64,000 bases of DNA, taken from Gaeumannomyces sp. JS-464 (taxonomy: Eukaryota > Ascomycota > Sordariomycetes > Magnaporthales > Magnaporthaceae). Every line of letters begins with the position of its first letter. Within the stretch, counting starts at the first letter, position 1. The stretch spans positions 2,480,001-2,544,000 of the forward strand of contig NGZR01000003.1 of NCBI GenBank assembly GCA_002197995.1. The letters run 5' to 3'. The notes under the pieces were generated by a model. That model was not told where the DNA came from. It ran no database searches and was given only the letters and a program-made list of their open reading frames with translations. Below are positions 36,634 to 47,900 of the stretch, piece by piece. Position numbers and translations under genes: made by a program.

Positions 36634-37628
36634 TTAGGCATGGAGAGCGGCGGCGCGGCGGGCAGCCTCGCGCCGAGCCTCGCGCTTCTGGCGGCGAATG
36701 GCCTTGCAGTCGAGGACGGGGGGCGGGTTGGCGGGCTGGGTAGGCTGGGCGGGCCGGGCGGGCTGGGTAGGCTGTGAGACAGGAGGACGGGTCGGGGTAG
36801 TAGAGCCGTTGCCCTTGCCGTTGTTCTTGCCATTGTTGTTGCTGCCGTTGCCGCCGTTGTTGTTGTTGTTGCTTCCAGCACCACCACCGTTGCCAGCGCC
36901 GCGAGAAAAGAGAGCGGGGCCGGGGATGGGGTACGAGGTGGGGTTGTTGTAGAGGTTGAACAGGATGCCGGGGTCCTGGGCGCTGTAAAACTTGGTGGCG
37001 GGCACGCCCTGGGGGGTCTCGGTGCCGGACCCGCTGACCTCGAGGTTGACGCACTGGGGGTACAGCTGGGCGCCGTTGGGACGGTTGCCCTCGTGCAGGC
37101 CAAACATCTCGTGGCGGAGCACGTACGAACCGGCCTTGATCGAGGCCGGGATCGTGATCTCCCACTTGTTGCCGTTGCGGATCAGCTTGTCCGAGGCCCA
37201 CTCGCCGTTCTCGAGACCGGCCTCGTCGATCTTGAAGAACTGTAGGGCGGTGGCGTCGACCTTGTCGCAGCCGGCCGAGCCGCACGGTGCGAGGTAGTCA
37301 ATGACGGGGCCCTTGTGGCTGCCCGGCCAGGTGTCCCACTGGACAGTGATGGTGCTGCCAGCCTTGACCGGGATCGACGACTTGGCGTTGACCGAGCCCC
37401 TATGGCAGACAATGTCGCGCGAGTTGAAGGCGCTTGGGAGGACGAAGCCGTTGTCCGAAGCCGTAGTAGCCCAGCCAACAGTGCCAGGGCGGCCTTGACG
37501 CCGTTGAAGGGCGTGAAACCAGGGAAACTTTTGCCGTCGACCGTCCAGGAGGTGCAGTGGCCATGGGCTGCAACGGAGGCAGCGCCGGCAAGGATGGCAA
37601 GGAGAGTCTTGGAGCTGAAAGAAGACAT
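36634..37628 (-). CDS. AA9 lytic polysaccharide monooxygenase (formerly GH61) with basic C-terminal tail
   Basis: This secreted copper enzyme oxidatively cleaves cellulose/hemicellulose. The start at 37628 gives a signal peptide ending in SVAAHG. The mature N-terminus would be HGHCTSWTVDG, whose His-1 forms the histidine brace. Then come GWATTASDNGFV, RDIVCHRGSVNAK, VQWDTWPGSHKGPVIDYLAP, the second copper His in YVLRHEMFGLHEG, and QLYPQCVNLEV with the axial-position Tyr. The catalytic domain is followed by a Gly/Asn-rich stretch and a Pro/Thr/Gln linker, but instead of a CBM1 the tail is VLDCKAIRRQKREARREAAR followed by an Ala-rich end, a strongly basic helix. One missing base near 37490 (a CC run that should probably be CCC) breaks the frame just after NGVK. 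The frame is then open to the stop at 36634. No intron is evident. Confidence 0.93.
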
Positions 37629-40600
37629 GTTCGAAAGTATTGTGAAGTGGTCAGAGTCGAGGTTGAATGTGGATTGCGAGATGGGTTCCGGGAAATGGAA
37701 TCAAAGATAGTGGTTGCGTTGACCAAGTAAATGACAGGAGCAAAAAAAGATTGCGTTGGAGCAATGAAAGACCGACTGGCGGAAAAGAGTGAATGGCGTG
37801 GGACGAAGGTTAGAAAGACCTCAGTCAATGAAGCGAATGTGAAGTGAATGAACGTAAAATTCTGTAAGGAATGTGGTGTCACGGACGGTGAAGGACTGTG
37901 AAAGCTGCGGTGAGCTTGGTGAGAAAGGGAAGATAGAGGCATGATTTGGATGTGGCGAAGGACATCTTTATATCAGCGACTGGTGGGCCAGGACCAGTGG
38001 GCATCAACAACTCCCGGCCATCCATGACGGCATCCTTTGGCCCAAGCGTGGTGATCTCGTCCCCGATTGTGTTTGCGCTTCATGGCAACAAAAAAAGGGA
38101 CGCCAGGGTCAGGCACAGGGGTCCCAAGTGAAAGGACGGAAGTTCGTGCCGCAAGCCCTATCACACCACGTGCGGCTCAAGCCCACACCTGGCCGAGGAC
38201 AGATGTTTCAGCAAAATGAAGCCACCACGATTGGATTCCTAGATCCATAAGCTAGCTGTGGGCGGCATAATGTTCGCTTAGAGGGCGCGGCCACCCTGGC
38301 CTTGCTGAGGGTGGCTGGCCCGGAGCGTTGAATGGCCAGCTTGGGCGGCCGTGGGCGCCAACGCCTTCAGGCGCCCAGACCAGCGCCTCACCGAAGGACA
38401 GGGGAGGGGAAGGCAGGGGATGCTATCCGTAGGGCACAGCACACGCAGGCCCGGTTCACACATTCGTCGGATCAGGCCGGTGCAGAAAACCCCAGTCGAT
38501 AGTCTTGTTTGCTGATAATAGGGGCCGCCGATCATCAAGGGGTAAGGCCGGATAGAGCAAGGGTCGGACGACAAAAAACGACGCATCCTGATGACAAAGA
38601 GACAAACAGCAGACATGCAGGCACCAAGACGAGGACAAACTGGTCCCATTCTTTCCAGTCCCCGGAGGCTCCGATGGCAGCTCTCATCCGCCAGCCCACA
38701 GAAATCGCCGGCAGCTGCTCGAATCCACTTGGAGAATGGGCGCCTCGCAAGCGTTCAATGAGGCAGCAAGGCCGTTGGCAAAGAGGGTCTGGGAATACCG
38801 GAGCGGTGACATGGCAGCGAGTTGGGATTGGAAACCCAGGCGCATAAAAAAAAAAAAAAATCAAAGCGGTTGCTCTCCAAGAGCGAGCCAACCAACCAAC
38901 TGCCAGCTGTCGCGCCCGCAGTCCGATTCTCTCTTTGTTTCCTCGCGACATAATGTCTTTCGCCGTTGCTGAAGGCTTGGTGTTTGCTGTCGAGCAAAAC
39001 GCAAGGGGCAGGTCGAAAGGATTGGCCCGTCCTCAGGGGCTCGCGTTTCAGACCCAAGGTGGAGGCGAGAAGGGAAAACCCTGCGTCAGTCCGCAATCAA
39101 TCGCTGGCGGGTGGGGTAAGGGGGCGCCCCCAGCAGACAGCTGTCGTCCAACAGCAGGCAGCCAGCAGCAGGGCGCAACCATGAGGCTCAGCGGGATGTG
39201 ACCTTATGCTGTGGCGCCTGGGAGGGGCGGGGGCCAGCAGGCGTTAGCGCGATTGCCGTTTTGATCCCGAGGCGGTGGTGGGCGTTACTTGTCCTGCCCG
39301 TGCTCGCTAGGGCGAATCCCCGCTGCCCGGAATAAATGGTAGGCGCTCCACAAGGCTCGGCCGTCGACCCTGTATGGGCGAAAAGTCGACACCGCGCGCC
39401 GGGGGAGGGCAGGCTGCTCATGCAGTGATTCGTGGATGAAACCCTCGCGGGCGTCCATGTCGTCGACTGCCCTCCCGTTCTCCGCGGCGTCCTTGCGCCC
39501 ACACACGCACCCACACGAGCCAAAGCCGGGGGGATCCTGTGCACGCGCGGAGCAAAGAAAGCAGGAGCAGCCGACATGGAAACAGCATCAGACAATGACA
39601 ATCTCGTTTGCTCCTTCGCTCCGGCGAAGTGCCTGGACGCGCCTGCACTAGCGCGTCTTCCATCGTCCACAGGCGCATGCTCGCCTCCCTACCTAGGCAG
39701 GTAGGTCCGAGGTATCTCGGCGGGACGTGGGAGGCAGGCAATCGGTCGGTCAGAGCGAGAGACGAGAAAAGAGTGAGGACACCAAGATTGAGAGGAGTCC
39801 CAAGACACAGGCATGACAGGCAGGGCGGATGTGGGGTTGCCCTACGCTGCCAGCAGCAGCGTCGATCAAGCCGAGGAACAGGCGAGGACCGCTCGTTCCT
39901 GACGCATTGCGTCTGACTCCACCTCGAATCCACCCTCTGCCCCATGGATGCGGTTCGATGGGGACGAAGAACTGCGCCTCCTGTTCTCCTTAGCAGCCGC
40001 CCTCCCAGCGCCTGCCCGCCGCTCCTCGTGTGGCAATCGTTTTTTTTTTTTTTTCTTATTCTCTCTTGGCGTCGACGTCGCCTAGGAATGCAGTGGTACC
40101 TGCATATTGCCCTTTTTTTTTTTTTTTTTTTTTAGCTTATGTTTATTCAATCTTCCTTCGAAGTTGGCTTTTGGTACTATCCGCGGAGCCACCACCTACT
40201 CAGCCGCGATCGACTGATCATTTGAATCCACCTGCAGCTAATAAAAATTAATGCAGATCACCGAGGACCGCGCCTCGTCGCGTGGTGGTTGGTTATGCGC
40301 AAAGACACTAACACACCTCCGTAAACGCCACTCCCCACAATCTGCTGAAGGGGCAGCCAAGCCAGCCACATCCACAAACGCACGACCCATCACACGGCGA
40401 GAAACAGGTTTGTTTGCCGCCCCTGCATGCGTCGTAACTGGTAGGTAGTTTTAGGCCGGCGACAAGGTTCGTGAGGGCCGTCATTCACATTCATTATACG
40501 TGAAACGTCAACAACTCTTGGGGGGTTTAGGGGGCCATGTGGCTGGCCGTCGAGTGGCCCAGTATATCTGACAAACTCATTGCGATGTGAACGGTCCGAT

Positions 40601-41673
40601 GCATGCCGGTGCCTACCTTGGCAAGCATTCTGCTGTCTAGCCTCATTGTGACCGCGTCTCTCGTTTACGCTTGTTGCCATCCTCATCTAGGGTGGTCCGA
40701 CTCCTGCCTTAGCATCCTAGACGAATAGCCGACCATGTGCTCGATGGGCCTCAGTCTTTCAGCTTTTCATCCGGAAATTGGCTCTGAGTTATCCCACGAG
40801 GCAGACAGTAGGATATGACCAAAGTGATACCTCGCTCGATCCTCCTCCTCCTTTCGTTCGGCCATTTAAACGTTGTTGTTTGCTCACCCAGACAGATTCT
40901 GCCATATATCATGCGACCACTGTAGCAATAAAATTTCTGGCAGCAATTATCATCACACTGTTGAGAGAGGGGACAAGGACGGGAAACCGAAAAAAGCATA
41001 GAATAAAGAACTAAGAACTTTTGTATCCCAAAGCAGCCACACGTCAGTGCACCCGCTGTTCAGCCCACGCTTCGAGGCCAATCACAACCGGCCGAAGTAC
41101 AGGCAGCATGTTTTCCTTCTTTCAGGGTCCAGTCAATAGAATCCACCGCATATCCCTTTGGTGCCTGGCAGACATTGCCAGACAGCCGAGTTAGGTTCTG
41201 AGAAAAGCTGACACAAAACCATAGAACGGAGGGGATGCAAGAGGGTGGGATTTCTGGCAACAGGGTAGGAAGGGATGGTGGCAAATGGTAAGGCCACCAC
41301 CATCCTTTGAGAAAATACGAGCACGGCCGGTGAAACTGGGACGTTCCGCACTGTGTCACCCTGAAAGGCCATGACTGAGTGATGAAAGAAAGAATGGAGT
41401 AAGAGGAGTAGTTCGACGGCAGATCGTGACCTAGGTCATGTAGGGGCCAAGGGCTAATGGCTAGAAGCAAGATGTATGCTGATCCAGCCAGCGACGCGAT
41501 GTTGGCCATGAGGACGGCGACGGTACCGACAATCTCGGCCGACAGTGGCCTCCCGGCGCATCGATCTCGGTATCGATGCTGGGTGCTGTACCAGAGACCA
41601 AGGGCAACGTCAGAGCTTCGTGGTCCTCAGGGAAGACGCCTTCGAATACCGCATACGACCGCAATCCAACACT
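37629..41673. other. 4-kb spacer between AA9 and AcrB
   Basis: The first ~300 bp are probably AA9 leader and promoter. Three long homopolymers (38846, 40040, 40113) and an ACCTAGGCAGGTAGGT palindrome (39691-39706) are visible. No gene supported. Confidence 0.5.
40113..40133. repeat. Poly-T tract (21 T)
   Basis: This is one of several long homopolymers that occur only in spacers. Others seen are A15 at 11947-11961, A21 at 15114-15134, A15 at 38846-38860, T15 at 40040-40054 and T18 at 46458-46475. Confidence 0.9.
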
Positions 41674-44600
41674 CTAGATCGGACTGGCGGGATCGCGGAC
41701 GCTACCGCTACCACTGCCACTGCCACTACCGCTGCCACTACCGCTGCCACTGCGGACACTGCTGCGACCTGAACCAAGACCAGAGCCAGACCCCATTCCG
41801 CAACCAGAACCGGATCCGGACCCGGAAAGTGAGCCGGATCCAGCACCACCGCGCCGGTGAATAGTCCGAGAGAAGGGGCTGTATAGGCCCGGCGGGGGCC
41901 CGTAACATGGCCGGGGGCTCCGGCGCCGATTGGGTTGGGGTGCATGGTCTTGGTCGCATCCTCGTCTCCTTGGCTGGATTCAGTGAAGCCCGAGACGTCC
42001 GAGAGCATGGAACTCGAACGGCCACGGCGCCGGGTGCCACCCGCAGGCACATGGAGCATGGACTGCGAGAACTGCGCCGGCAAGGCCGTCACCGTGGGTC
42101 CGTACTGCGGCAGGTGGAGCGCGAGAGGAACTTGATTCGACGCGGACGACAGGATCGGTTGCGACAAAGGCGCTGCAGACGCGGCGGGCGGCCACATGGC
42201 TGGCTGCCCCGCGAAGGGCTGGGTGGTTGCAGACATGGCCGGAGCTACCGTGGCGCCACCCCATTGGTTCATGGGCGGGAAGGTGGCCGCTGGCACATCG
42301 TGGACGGCCGGCGCAAAGGCACCACCAATAGCCACGTCGTAGGGCTGGACGGCAGCAACTATCTCGGCGTTGAAGCTGTTAAAATAAGCCTGCAAGGCTG
42401 CGGCCATCGTCTGGGCCTGGTGGGCCTTCTCGGCATTATAAGCCCTGACAGCGGTGATAGCGTCCACGTAAGACTTCTCGGTTCTATCCACGTCGGCAGT
42501 GAACAGGGCACGCTGCTGGCGCCGCCGCTCAGCCTCGTCCAGACCTCTAGCATTAGCGTCGGTAATGCGCGCGTGCTCATCGTCGAGCTTAGCGATGCGC
42601 GCCGCGATCTTATTGCGCTTGTTCTGAAGAGCATCGCGCTCCGAGGCGAGGGCCTTGAGATCCTGGTCAATCGTTGCCTTGAAGCTCTTGAAGGACGCCC
42701 GGGCCGCGTCGAACCGCGCCTTTTCGGCATTCCACTCCCCCTGCTTGCTGCGGTAGCATCCCATCAGTTCCTCGGGCACAGACTCCAGTTCTTTGATCTG
42801 CTCGTCCAACTCCTGGATCGACTGCTCCGCCTGGGCCTGCTGCGTGTTGTGCTGGCTGATCTTCTGCCTCCACTTCTCATCGTTACCTCCCGAAGACTGC
42901 ACGGCGTTGGTGAGTTTGTCGATCTCTTTCCGAAGCTGGTTGACCTTGCGGTTGTTTTCTTTCCGGAGAGTCCTGAGCTTGGCCTTCTCCTCGGCTAGCT
43001 TGGCCTCCTGGCTCGCGATCGACGTCTTGAGGGTTGTGGCGGGGTCTTTGCGGGAGAGCACTCTGTGGGCCGTGATCTGGACGTTCGTAGAGGGGTCCGC
43101 ATCCCTGGTTCTAGCCTGAGTAGTCCTAACACTGGTTGAGAAGAGAACCTCGTTTGTCCTGGTACAGACAAACTCGCACTCGTAGCTAGACATGGGTGTC
43201 AGCCCATAAATGTCACCTGTCCATCGTGATCCGGGTTGGGACGCGCCACTTTCGGCATCCTCTTCCTCCTCTTCCATCCGAATTATACGCGTCGGCTGCC
43301 AGATGGCGTTGTTGACTCGCACGAAGAAGGGCTTGCTGGCGTCAACCCAAGACGCGCCGGCCCTGCCGTTCTCACGGGATGGGTCGTCCGCGCCGTCGTC
43401 GGCAAATCGGCTCGTGGCGAAGCAGACCTCGTCGCTTCCGACGTAGCAGATCCATATCTGCCCTGGCTGGGTGTTGAAGGGTGCATTTCCGAGATTGTGG
43501 ATGTCGGTGGCGTTGGAGCCAGCGGACTCACGCGCGGCGTGAGATAGTTCATATTCTTTAACCATGACAATTTTTGTGCTCGCAAGGGCTGCCCACAGCG
43601 GCTGCCGTATCCGGACCTGAGCGCTTTGCTTTCTTTTCTTTTTGGTCGAGATGGCCATCGAAGTCAGGGTCGACTGCGCGCTGGGATCAGATTCGGACGT
43701 CCCGCTGGGGGCGCTCTCGCTTGCTGACGATTCTGCGGGAAACAACGTCTTGCCGGCCTCCGGATCCAGCTGGCTCTGGGGCTGAGCATCCCGCTTCTCT
43801 CTCCGCAGATACCACTCGCGAACGAACTTCACCAGGCCCTGCATCACTATATGGACCGCCAAAACATTCCTAATCCAAGGGTAAGCTCCGGTTCGCTTCA
43901 TTGACGAAGGGCTAGATGAGTTGAGCTGGCTGGACTGATCCGAGGAACCCCAGCCGTTGCCACCGAGAAGCGTCGTGATGCGAGATATTCCCTGGAGACT
44001 AGGATGCTGCCCGAACCGAGAGAGGCCGACGATTATGGAGCACAGCATGAAGGTGTTGAGCGAGCCCTGCCTGGAGCTCCCGCCGCCGCCCAAGGTCAAG
44101 GCGATGGTGACCTGGGCGAAGTCGAGGAGAAAGTTTTGAAGAAGACCGGGCAGGAAGATCCACACAAGCAAGAAGACGCAGTCGATGCACAGCAGAACCG
44201 TGATGGACGGCGTCCCGATCGCAGCCTCGAACATGTCGGTGATGCTGAGGCCGGAGCTGGTGGTGACGGGCGGGACGAAGGTGAGGAGGGTGAAGAGTCC
44301 ATAGATCAAGGAGAGAGCGATAGGGGACAGCTGCATCAGAATGATGAGTATGGCGATGGTGTCGTAGAGCGGGCACGAGCGGAGGACGGTAAAGGCGAAC
44401 TCGAACGGGCCCGGGTCCCGGTGCACGTTGACGTTCTTGGCCGCGTTGACATCGATCCGGCGCGCGTTCTCCTCCGGGTTCGCCATCTGGGACTGGAGCT
44501 GGGCAGCGGCGACCGAGCCGGCCGAGGAGGACTCCTCTGTCGAGTCGTTGGCCATCGAGGCGCGGAGCGAGGCAGCGGCCTTGTGGTCTGCGGAGCCGTT

Positions 44601-44948
44601 GGCGGTGGCAGCAAGGACGGCGGGGACGGGAGAGGCCATTTCGTGGTACTGCTGGGCGTGCTGACGCGGGGCGAGGTCGTTGCCATTCATCTTTGCGTTC
44701 CCGTTGGCGGTCGAGGAGGGGCCGGGCTGGGCCTGGCCTCGGCCGGGCGAGCTGAGGTGGCCATTCGCGTTGTCGAGCTTGCCGAAGTCGGGTGCCGAGG
44801 GACGCGGGGCGCCGTCGACCTGGCTCTGGCTCCGCTGCTTGCTGACGCGCTTGCCGGGGCCTACAAGGCCATTGTCGTGGCGGTTGGCGCTGTCGCGATT
44901 GCTGGCGGCTCCCTGCTGTCGCTTTGCCGAGGAGGACGCGCGAGGCAT
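41674..44948 (-). CDS. acrB: Ubiquitination-network protein AcrB-like
   Basis: In Aspergillus, AcrB is a membrane coiled-coil protein acting with the CreB/CreC deubiquitinase in carbon catabolite repression. Here the first ~185 residues are low-complexity and hydrophilic. Membrane segments follow at about residues 193-300 (IAILIILMQLSPIALSLIYG, VLLCIDCVFLLVWIFLPGLL) and near 361 (VLAVHIVMQGLVKFV). A folded middle region contains QIWICYVGSDEVCFA and IYGLTPMSSYECEFVCTRT (fibronectin-like). A long coiled coil spans about 635-860 (LAEEKAKLRTLRKENNRKV). The last part is Ala/Pro/Gln-rich. The open frame runs to 41610, but the natural C-terminus is probably the alternative frame from about 41860: a long Gly-Ser repeat ending DPASPI and TAG at 41674-41676. 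One missing base near 41860 explains the switch. No intron is seen over 3.2 kb. Assignment rests on architecture and recalled sequence. Confidence 0.85.
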
Positions 44949-47900
44949 AAGCTTGTCTTCTTATGCTGGCCGCGAAACACGGGAGCCGTGTTCTGAGCCA
45001 GCAAAGAAGTCCTGGATGATGGAGCCCACCTGGAGGACCACCCGACGACCGCGATGCCGCGATCGCTTGTCGGGGCCGAAGTCACTGGTTGGGGGCACAA
45101 GGGATGATGCGTCGGTGGTGGGTGGTGCTGCGGTGGTGGTGGCGGCCTGGGATTGGCGATTCTGGCTCAGAGCCGAAGCAGAACCACGCCGTCGGATGGA
45201 AGAGCTCGGCAGTCGACCGAAGCTTGCATGTGTCCCCCTTTCCCTTCCTCGGTTTGGTCTTTTTTCTTTTCTCTCCCCTCCTTCTCTGTTCTTGGGTCCT
45301 CCTACCCGTCAAAGTCGAGGGCCGCCGTGTCGTGGCGTCGCGGCGTGGAAGGATCGTGACACGCGGCGGTGTGCTTACGCAGAATACTTTGTTTGTTTAA
45401 AAAAGGGGACGGAATTTGGATGGTGAGGGTTTTAGGTTTTGGAAGGCTGCACGGGCACGGGTTGGAGGGTGTCGGGTCAGGGCGACTGGAAGTGGCAAGG
45501 AAAGAATGGGGCGGAATCAAAAGCTGCACATGGCGAACGGACGGCTGTACCTGTACCTCGTGCAAACTCCCGCCTGCACCTTATGCACACCAGGCTTGAT
45601 TCGCGGGCAGATCCTGCCTGTTTTCCACTAAAAATTTGCGTGCAGGCCGTCGCAAGTCAAGGCCTGCCCATCGCGGGTGGGGGAGCTTGCGGGGACATGG
45701 AAAAACACCGACCCAATCCAAACTTGCAGTCGCGTCATGCCGTGGGAGTCGCTAGAAGAAACCAGTTCCTTAGTATCGCCAGGCTGCTGCTTTCTGAGCC
45801 TATGTTTGGCAATACAGCGTTTTGTAGATTCGCCGCCTGTTTTACCGGCAGCCTGGCGAAGCATATCTAGGTGGGCAAGTATACAAGTCCCAGCAGGCGC
45901 ACGCGAGAAAGCGTCGCCGCAGCAGAAGGTTCGGCTGTTGCGCGAGACGCATGCGGTGCGACAGTTCGGCGCCAAGAATTGTGGACGGGGCCTTTGATAA
46001 AAGCATCGGGGCCCCCTCCAGGGCATCCATCCGCGATCACCACCACCTCAGCCCGCTGACATCTCTCCACGAGCATGACATGGAAGCCTCATACAGCGGC
46101 AGGGTGAAATTTCATGAGCAAAATTGGCCAGGAAGAAGGCTGCATAGGCGTGTGACCTAGGCCTCACCGCCTGGCGCTGTTCAAGCTTCCAGGGCAATCT
46201 GGCAAGCAACAGCCTGCTGCTCGGCCCAGGGCTCATCGCACGGCAAACAACGCCGCCGATGGTTTGCTGGTCCGATCCGATCAGCCTTCTGGCCGACCTG
46301 ACTCGCCATGGGCTCCTCCTGACTGCCACGATGCTACCAAGGTAGGTGTAGGTACCTACCTGGTTCCACATTATTCCTCTCTTTTTTTGACCTTACCTCC
46401 TTCTTTGCCCCTGCGCTTGTCCTGTCCTTCACTCTCGTGCAGGCTCTTCTCTGGACCTTTTTTTTTTTTTTTTTTCTCCTCCCTCGCCTCTGCCTTGCTG
46501 CACACCGGCCCGCCAGACCCACGAGCAATGCATCAGATGCAGACATTGAGCGCTACCTCATCGCTGCAACTCATGTCCGTGTTTCCATTCAGGCAGCTGG
46601 AGGATCCAGTTGCCGACCAGGAATGCATCACCAGTGGCTTCCTGCCATGCTGGACCGGGTTTTTAGCGCCAGTATCGGTTTTGCATGGGGCATTGAAATA
46701 ATTTTCGGGCGGCCCGGACGCTATTTTCTCAAAGATCCCTCAATGCTGTGGAGCGGTGCGTGCCACGTTCCTGCAGTCCGTATAACCCGCAGGGTTAATT
46801 AGAACACGCAGCAGCGCGTAGTTGGCAGAAAAGGAACAGGAACAGAAGTAGGGAAAGGTGCAGGGAAGATACAGGATATGATACAAGGAATGGATACAGG
46901 AAAAGAAAAGGACAAGATACAGGAAGGACTGGTGCCCCAAGTAGCGTAGTCCGAACCGCAGACTTTTACGACAGCCTCCATCTTGTGGAACCCCGCCTCG
47001 AAGGGACTCCCGGTCGGCTGCCAGGTACCGGTACTTGCCCCCCTCCCCTCCAATTTTCCGACCCGAGGCGGCCAGCCGTTGGCGCCCTGCATGTAGTCAG
47101 CATCGAAGCCGCAGGCCTCAGATGCCCAGTGCCTTCGCCTACCAGTTCCGTTCCTCCAGACTGTTTTCCGAAACAGAAACCAATAGGATTGTTGGTTTCT
47201 AGATAGGGTAGTCTTTGTGTCAAGCCCAAGTAATGTGGACTTGCCGCGCACACAAGCCGCTATCAACCAAGAACATCCCGTCCCCAAAGACGAGACAAGA
47301 TCAGGTCAGACGGTGATTCCCGCCCGCCAAGATAGCGATATGCGCCCTCGTCACTGCCCCATCGTCGCATGCAATGGGTGTGTGCTCGGTATTCCAAGGT
47401 AGCAGTCGTAATAAATGCAGCGAGGACATGCTGCTATCCCACGCACATACTACGCAGTTTTCCCATGCGGTGTGCAGTGAGCGACGCTGCACGATGGAGG
47501 GGCCGCTCGCTGTGTTTGCCGGGCCACTAACAGGGCGCATTTTATATTTCTTTGCAGATCGCCCCTTAGCTCGATGCCGGTGTCAGTCGATGACTGGCCC
47601 GTCCCGAAGAAGAGGGTTGCAAACCTGCAGGCCGGCATACGCGACGATTGAACTTGGCTGTTTTTGAGTCACAGGCACGCACCCATAGATGTCAAACCGC
47701 CGTTGGCTCATTCCCCGCTTTCTCCCCTCCTTAAATTGACACTTGCAGATGCCAGCCATGTTGATATATCAAAACTGTCCCTATAGGCCCCAAAATGAGT
47801 ATGGCTTGTTTTTCTGGGGATTAGTATTAGTACTTGTCAACGCACATGGCGTAATACCCTCTCAGACCACCGCGGGAATTGTTCCCCATCATCGCAGATC

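Noticed and set aside
41907..44996. 363- and 330-codon plus-strand frames across AcrB
   Set aside because: Antisense shadows of a clearly coding minus-strand gene.
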